Part shown: positions 59,908 through 64,000 of the stretch, piece after piece
Layout of the letters: each line of letters starts with the position of its first letter
How positions within the stretch are numbered: the first letter of the stretch is position 1
Assembly (NCBI GenBank): GCA_964523795.1
Contig: CAZGAO010000016.1
Span: 6,103 to 70,102, forward strand
Direction of reading: 5' to 3'
Source: SABY01 sp964523795
GTDB taxonomy: Bacteria > Bacteroidota > Bacteroidia > Bacteroidales > 4484-276
Length of the DNA: 64,000 nucleotides
Notes under the pieces: generated by a model
What the model was told of the DNA's origin: nothing
What the model saw: only the letters and a program-made list of their open reading frames with translations
Database searches by the model: none
Program-made: the position numbers and the translations under genes

Positions 59908-62637
59908 CTATTTTTCTCCTTGACTGCCTTCTTTTTCCGGGCTTTCTTTTAAGTATTCGCGCATGAAAAATTTATAATACTCTTCCATGTTTTTCTCACG
60001 ATAAAAAATCGGATAATTATCTACCGAGATTACAAAAACATTTTTTTCAGCCTCGGGCAGTTGTGTCGAAATGTATGGGTTGTTGATCACCGCATCATAA
60101 TAATCGAGTGCCTTGGTGGCATCCTCGAAATTGCCCACAGTTATCAGTTGAATATCGCCATCATACACAATGCTGTTAATCTTGAGCGCGGCAAGTTTAA
60201 AATATTTGGTGTTAAAATCCGAGATTCTAATCTTTAAAGCATTGATATTAATTTTCCCGGCATCCACCAGCGCCATAAAGAAATGTACCGAAGGCATGTT
60301 TACCGAATATACCGAAGATAAGGTGGCGGTACTGTCGCTGGCAGTCTGACCGGGTTTAGCAGCGGTGCCACCGGCGATAGGCTCTTGTTCCAGCTTCATT
60401 TTACCGCTTTCATCCGGCCGCAGCCTGCTGAGAATATCTTTAGCCAGGGGCGTAATCTCGCTCGATGGGAAGCTGTCAACCAATGCCTGCAACGAAACAG
60501 CCAAAGTGTCCAGATCCTGAATTTTGCCCAGCGACATAGCTTTCAAAAATTCAAACTTGGAAATTAGTTTGCTGCTTTGGTAATTTTCGGCAGCTACATT
60601 ATAATTGTTGATAACCAAATAATATTGGTTATTCATAAATGCCTGATAGGTATCCTCGTAAAGCGTGGCGGCAGCATTGCGCTGAGCTTCAAGCACAAGG
60701 TTATAATTGGGATCCACAATAATTTTGGCATAATCGCTTTCGGGGAAATCCTTGACGATCATATCCCGGTAGTAATTGGCCATCTCCTGGTTGGGCACTT
60801 CTTCATAGTTTTTATAAAGCTGATAATACACCTGCAGGAGGTGCTCGTGCTCAGGAAATTTTTCGATTAATTGCTCGAAGGCTTCGATGGATTTCTGATT
60901 ATCCTTCAGACCATCCTTATAAATGTATCCGATGTGGTAAAGTGCATCTTCGATAATCGCGTTGGAGGCAGCCATTTTTTCTTCGTCCAGCGGCAGATCC
61001 TGCATGTAATACTCACGCTTTTTGGGATCAGATTCTACCGCCAGGGCAGTGCTGTCGCTGGCAATCGAATCGCCCTCCATGGTCAGCTCCTCACCACCTT
61101 CGTCAAAATTCATCATTTTCTTACTACTCAAACGCCACAGATCTTCCAGCTTACGGCGACCCCATTTTTTGCTAAACTCCGAAAAACCAAAACTTACCGA
61201 TTGTGGATTAGAAAAATACCAGCCCCCCGAGCGTTGCATCGTACGGTTTTCCTGGCGGTTGGTTTGTTCTAGCATCGAAAGGCTTTGGCGGCGTTCCTGC
61301 TCCATCTCGCGCTCGAGGGCTTCCTGCGCGGCTATTTCCTTTATGATCTTATCGAATATCGCATTGCGCTTATCTTCGGGCAGGGCTGCCATCATCTGCA
61401 GGCTGTCCTGCAATTCGATAGCTTGCAGATTAGTGATTAGCTCGGTGAGGGTTTCTGTTTTTTCCTTTAAGGCTTCGTAGTTTGGGTATTCTTCAGGCAA
61501 AAACTGCATGGCGGTGTCGTAGTAGGCCTGTGCCAGCGAATAGTTGGGCTGCTCAAAATGTATCTCGGCCAGCTTGAGCGAAGAAATAGATTTCTGAAAA
61601 TCGTTGGAAACACTCTTTGCCACCGACAGGGTGAGGTATTCAACACCCTTTTCCACTTGCCCGTCTTTGAGGTAAATCTCGGCTAGCGCATAATAAATCT
61701 GATCCTGATAGTCCTCATTTTTTTTGTCCTTCAGCATCTTGTTCAACTTTTTAACAATCATGCTGCGGTTGCTCGACTTGGCATCGTAGGTTTTGGCCAG
61801 ATTAATTTTGGCGTTAAACGACATCTCGTACGAAGGGTTTTTGCGTATCACCAGTTGATACAATTTGGCGGCATCTTCCAGCTCGCCCAGCTCCTGATAC
61901 ACCTGTGCCAGAATAAAGCGCAGCCGGTTTTTTACCTTCTTACGACCGTTAAGCTCGATGGCTCTTTCGAGGTATTGGATCGACTCGCCATATTTTTGCT
62001 GAAGGATGTAATAATTGGCATACACCATCGTAAACTCCTTTTCAAGGCTGGCGGGGGCATTGCCCTTTTGTATGCTGCTGTTCAGGTTGTCGAGCACCGA
62101 TTCGGCCTTTTCAAATTCCTCGCTCTGGTTGTAAGTACGCGCCATCCAAAGCTCGGCCATGTAGCGGCTGTCCTCGTTGTTAAAGCGGTTAGTAACAAAC
62201 TCGAAGGTACGGCGGGCACTCGAAAATTCTTTTTTATACAGATAGGCCTTGCCGATAAGCAGATAGCTGTCATCGATCCATTTTACATATTCCTTGCGCT
62301 TAAAATACATCGAATGCCGCTGGATGACCTTGGACGATTTTTCGATGGCGCGATCCATATTTGAAACGATCGACTGCGCATCCTGCTTGCTACCGTATTT
62401 AAACACCGGCAGCACCATCGTGTAGTTGTCTTTCACGTTTTGATCGAGGGTACGCAGGCCTTCCTTAAAACTCTCATTGCCATTCCAGTAGGCGTTGTAA
62501 TGGGCGGTAAGATTGTGGTAGGTGCGCCGGGTAAACGAATTTTTTTTGGTAGAGCAGGCATAGAAGGCAGCCAGAATTACCACGGTAAGACTAAGGATGA
62601 CTGCAAGGGTGATATGCTTGGGAATGCGATGATTCAA
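59908..62637 (-). CDS. porW: PorW/SprE-type TPR lipoprotein (type IX secretion / gliding)
   Basis: A 909-residue TPR lipoprotein. The N-terminal hydrophobic segment ends in a lipobox (LTVVILAAFYAC). The sequence after it (STKKNSFTRRTYHNLTAHYN, AYWNGNESFKEGLRTLDQN) is the signature of PorW/SprE, needed for type IX secretion and gliding in Bacteroidota. About ten TPR-type hairpins fill residues ~110-420 (KEFSSARRTFEFVTNRFNNE, LAQVYQELGELEDAAKLYQL) and again ~560-760. A coiled, charged linker (EREMEQERRQSLSMLEQTNR) lies near 450. Confidence 0.92.
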   Translation of the reverse strand: MNHRIPKHITLAVILSLTVVILAAFYACSTKKNSFTRRTYHNLTAHYNAYWNGNESFKEGLRTLDQNVKDNYTMVLPVFKYGSKQDAQSIVSNMDRAIEKSSKVIQRHSMYFKRKEYVKWIDDSYLLIGKAYLYKKEFSSARRTFEFVTNRFNNEDSRYMAELWMARTYNQSEEFEKAESVLDNLNSSIQKGNAPASLEKEFTMVYANYYILQQKYGESIQYLERAIELNGRKKVKNRLRFILAQVYQELGELEDAAKLYQLVIRKNPSYEMSFNAKINLAKTYDAKSSNRSMIVKKLNKMLKDKKNEDYQDQIYYALAEIYLKDGQVEKGVEYLTLSVAKSVSNDFQKSISSLKLAEIHFEQPNYSLAQAYYDTAMQFLPEEYPNYEALKEKTETLTELITNLQAIELQDSLQMMAALPEDKRNAIFDKIIKEIAAQEALEREMEQERRQSLSMLEQTNRQENRTMQRSGGWYFSNPQSVSFGFSEFSKKWGRRKLEDLWRLSSKKMMNFDEGGEELTMEGDSIASDSTALAVESDPKKREYYMQDLPLDEEKMAASNAIIEDALYHIGYIYKDGLKDNQKSIEAFEQLIEKFPEHEHLLQVYYQLYKNYEEVPNQEMANYYRDMIVKDFPESDYAKIIVDPNYNLVLEAQRNAAATLYEDTYQAFMNNQYYLVINNYNVAAENYQSSKLISKFEFLKAMSLGKIQDLDTLAVSLQALVDSFPSSEITPLAKDILSRLRPDESGKMKLEQEPIAGGTAAKPGQTASDSTATLSSVYSVNMPSVHFFMALVDAGKININALKIRISDFNTKYFKLAALKINSIVYDGDIQLITVGNFEDATKALDYYDAVINNPYISTQLPEAEKNVFVISVDNYPIFYREKNMEEYYKFFMREYLKESPEKEGSQGEK

Positions 62638-62731
62638 TACAAATTTGCTTTAATGAATTCTAAATGCTAAACCTTAATTACCGGTAAAATAAACCCGCTT
62701 TTCAACATTAGCTTAGTTAACTATCAAAAGG

Positions 62732-62739
62732 CAAAAATA
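62732..62739 (-). promoter_or_regulatory. Putative -7 box upstream of porW
   Basis: The reverse strand reads TATTTTTG, a TAnnTTTG match about 95 bp before the porW ATG. Confidence 0.35.
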
Positions 62740-62825
62740 TTATTTTATGGGGATTTAAAAGTTGGAGTGGTGTTGAGCGAAGCTGCCTGCCCCGACCATC
62801 GGGGACATCCTCGCCGAAGGCGGGA

Positions 62826-62880
62826 GAGTAATGGAGTAATGGAGTGACGGAATGATGGAGTGATGGAGTGATGGAGTGAT
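62826..62880. repeat. Minisatellite: seven 8-bp units (GAGTGATG type)
   Basis: GAGTAATG twice, GAGTGACG, GAATGATG, then GAGTGATG twice and a final partial GAGTGAT, head to tail. Confidence 0.85.
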
Positions 62881-62891
62881 TTTGTATGTAG

Positions 62892-63107
62892 AGACGCACG
62901 AACGTGCGTCTGGGACGTACGTCTGGTGTACGTCTGGTTTGGTCGTACCGTAATCTGACAGGTTTGCCCCAGGAAATACGAAAGCTCTGCAGAAGTGCGG
63001 CATAAGTTTAAAAAAAGAGAACCTGTCAGATTTACAAAGCAACAAAAAGAGGATTTTTTGCAGTGTAAAGCTGGAGCAGTAGGTAGAGACGCGCAAATTG
63101 CGCGTCT
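62892..63107. repeat. REP-like palindromes, copies 4 and 5
   Basis: AGACGCACG-AA-CGTGCGTCT at 62892-62911 and AGACGCGCAA-A-TTGCGCGTCT at 63087-63107. Copy 4 differs from the others on both arms (C/A on the left, T on the right) and still pairs. It is followed by further ACGTAC/GTACGT partial repeats. Confidence 0.7.
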
Positions 63108-63167
63108 GTACTTACTGCGCAAATATTGAATAATAATAGAGCCATGTAAGGAGTAATGACGGATGGT

Positions 63168-63200
63168 AACTTCGAAACGTCCGTAGGACTTTCGAACGTT
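63168..63200. repeat. Hairpin with GTCC/GGAC core, copy 4
   Basis: AACTTCGAAACGTCC-GTA-GGACTTTCGAACGTT forms an almost perfect stem. The core is shared with 43146, 52349 and 52419; the outer arms differ. Confidence 0.6.
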
Positions 63201-63264
63201 AATAATGCATTGATGGGAGCAACTTATTACATGAAATGAATCGATGCTATATTATTAAAAGGTG

Positions 63265-63272
63265 TATTTTTG
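63265..63272 (+). promoter_or_regulatory. Putative -7 box for the hicBA pair
   Basis: TATTTTTG matches TAnnTTTG, 19 bp before the ATG at 63292, suggesting a very short leader. Confidence 0.5.
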
Positions 63273-63291
63273 TTTCAAAATCACATCAATT

Positions 63292-63504
63292 ATGACTGAA
63301 ATAATATTTCTTGTAGAAGAAGCACTTGAAGGTGGGTACAATGCCCGGGCAATTGATGATGCCATATTTACCCAAGCAGATACGGTTGAACAATTAAGGA
63401 AAATGGTAAAGGAAGCCGTGCTTTGTCATTTTGAGGAGGATAATGCCCCTAAAATAATCAGACTCCATTTTGGGAAAGAAGAGGTAATTAGCCTGGCATC
63501 ATGA
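63292..63504 (+). CDS. HicB-like antitoxin (short form)
   Basis: A 70-residue protein (MTEIIFLVEEALEGGYNARA) of the HicB/DUF1902-like type; the strand-helix pattern with DTVEQLRKMVKEAVLCHFEE is typical of the HicB N-terminal half. No separate DNA-binding domain follows. The ATG at 63292 is preferred because the -7 box would otherwise lie within the gene. Its stop overlaps the HicA start (ATGA). Confidence 0.8.
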   Translation: MTEIIFLVEEALEGGYNARAIDDAIFTQADTVEQLRKMVKEAVLCHFEEDNAPKIIRLHFGKEEVISLAS

Positions 63505-63746
63505 AAATGTCAAGGGATATTTCTGGTAAAGATTTAATTAAAAAACTTCAACTTTTTGAATACCAAATTACTCGACAAGTGGGCAGCCATATCCGGGTTT
63601 CAACAAATAAAAACGGAATTCATCATCTTACCATCCCAAATCATAATCCGCTTCGAATCGGAACTCTTTCTTCCATTATCAATGAGATCAGCAAACATCT
63701 TGACATAAACAAAGAATTGTTAATCAAATTGCTATTCGATAAGTAA
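63501..63746 (+). CDS. hicA: HicA-family mRNA interferase toxin
   Basis: An 81-residue toxin with the double-stranded-RNA-binding-like fold: GKDLIKKLQLFEYQITRQVG followed by SHIRVSTNKNGIHHLTIPNH. The catalytic histidine is in VGSHIRV. HicA cleaves mRNA and is neutralised by the HicB partner. It overlaps the antitoxin by 4 bp. The antitoxin-first order (hicBA) differs from the classical hicAB but is known in other systems. Confidence 0.9.
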   Translation: MKMSRDISGKDLIKKLQLFEYQITRQVGSHIRVSTNKNGIHHLTIPNHNPLRIGTLSSIINEISKHLDINKELLIKLLFDK

Positions 63747-63800
63747 TTTTAGCATACTGAAAAGCCTCAAACATTTTGATGATTTTCCCACTGTCACGAT

Positions 63801-64000
63801 TAATTAGTGTCTGTCTTTTTAGTAAGTTATTTGAATTATGAATTGCCTCGCCCTTTAGGGCGGGGATTGAATGAGAAGGATGAAAGCCCCCGCGATTTCG
63901 CCACGCCTGCAGGCGTGGCGAAATCGCGGGGGAGTTAATGCCAAGCTCATTTTCCCCGGGTTAAAACCCGGGGCAATTCAAAGCATCGACTTTATGGACA
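63801..64000. mobile_element. MITE-like element, copy E (reverse orientation, cut by window edge)
   Basis: Starts TAATTAGTGTCTGTCTTTTT and carries the inverse of module 2: CCTCGCCC/GGGCGGGG, a central stem CGCGATTTCGCCACGCC/GGCGTGGCGAAATCGCG (63892-63928) and CCCCGGG/CCCGGGG, ending GACTTTATGGACA at the edge. The remaining terminus should lie just beyond base 64000. Confidence 0.75.

Larger units (their letters stand above)
62638..63291. other. Repeat-rich divergent intergenic region
   Basis: The 654-bp gap holds a porW promoter box, the tandem module TTGAGCGAAGCTGCCTGCCC/CATCCTCGCCGAAGGCGGGA (62772-62824), an 8-bp minisatellite, two REP-like palindromes and a GTCC/GGAC hairpin. ORFs here are low-complexity by-products. 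Confidence 0.65.

Noticed and set aside
62745..63122. Overlapping minus-strand frames of 113-125 codons beside hicB
   Set aside because: They translate the 8-bp minisatellite and REP palindromes into Ser/His-rich repeats; not real genes.

Overview
The window looks like a chromosomal segment from an anaerobic or facultative member of the Bacteroidota, probably Bacteroidales-like. The lineage call rests on recurrent TAnnTTTG promoter boxes, little use of Shine-Dalgarno sites, zinc-free S14 and L36, a ribosomal operon with no tuf between fusA and rpsJ and with map and infA before rpmJ, and a PorW-type TPR lipoprotein beside a bactofilin and AtpZ. Ferredoxin-linked 2-oxoacid oxidoreductase genes and hypF suggest anaerobic metabolism. 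No rRNA, tRNA, phage, integrase or transposase gene was seen.

Region 1 (1-17.8 kb, all minus strand) is the fused str-S10-spc-alpha operon read from rpsL (17.4 kb) down to rpoA, which is cut by the window edge. Two promoter-like boxes lie upstream of rpsL. Region 2 (17.9-34.1 kb) holds a hybrid sensor kinase with TPRs and a response-regulator/kinase partner, a metal-ABC operon (beta-barrel protein, TroA-like lipoprotein, ATPase, two permeases that both end in a winged-helix-like domain), an unknown protein, a YbdG-like mechanosensitive channel, a TPR protein and a large M16 protease. Region 3 (34.3-45.7 kb) has a periplasmic GPx, an MFS-like carrier, a SPOR protein, a voltage-gated K+ channel, a TIGR02757 protein, the VorDBAC-type oxidoreductase and HypF.

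Region 4 (45.7-49.1 kb) is a tight four-gene minus-strand run: an OLD/RecF-like AAA ATPase, a TOPRIM-like protein, and an ABC permease and ATPase. The first two resemble two-component nuclease defence modules. Region 5 (49.4-58.3 kb) is catabolic: acyl-CoA dehydrogenase, a small Rieske protein, a PcaF-like thiolase, a class III aminotransferase, PcaIJ-like CoA-transferase subunits and a long, divergent KamA-family radical SAM aminomutase. Read together, the last five suggest an undescribed route in which an acidic alpha-amino acid (my best guess is 2-aminoadipate) is converted to the beta-amino acid, transaminated to 3-oxoadipate, activated and cleaved to succinyl-CoA and acetyl-CoA. Region 6 (58.8-63.7 kb) has an AtpI-like membrane protein, AtpZ, a bactofilin, PorW and a HicBA toxin-antitoxin pair. 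The F-ATPase genes normally expected after AtpZ are absent, and a repeat element sits at that break.

The intergenic spaces from 34 kb onward are full of repeats: five copies of a MITE-like element with shared terminal inverted repeats and up to three internal hairpins, five copies of a short REP-like palindrome, GTCC/GGAC-core hairpins, two minisatellites and a Bacteroidota-type dispersed repeat. In several of these families the paired arms differ between copies in a compensatory way.
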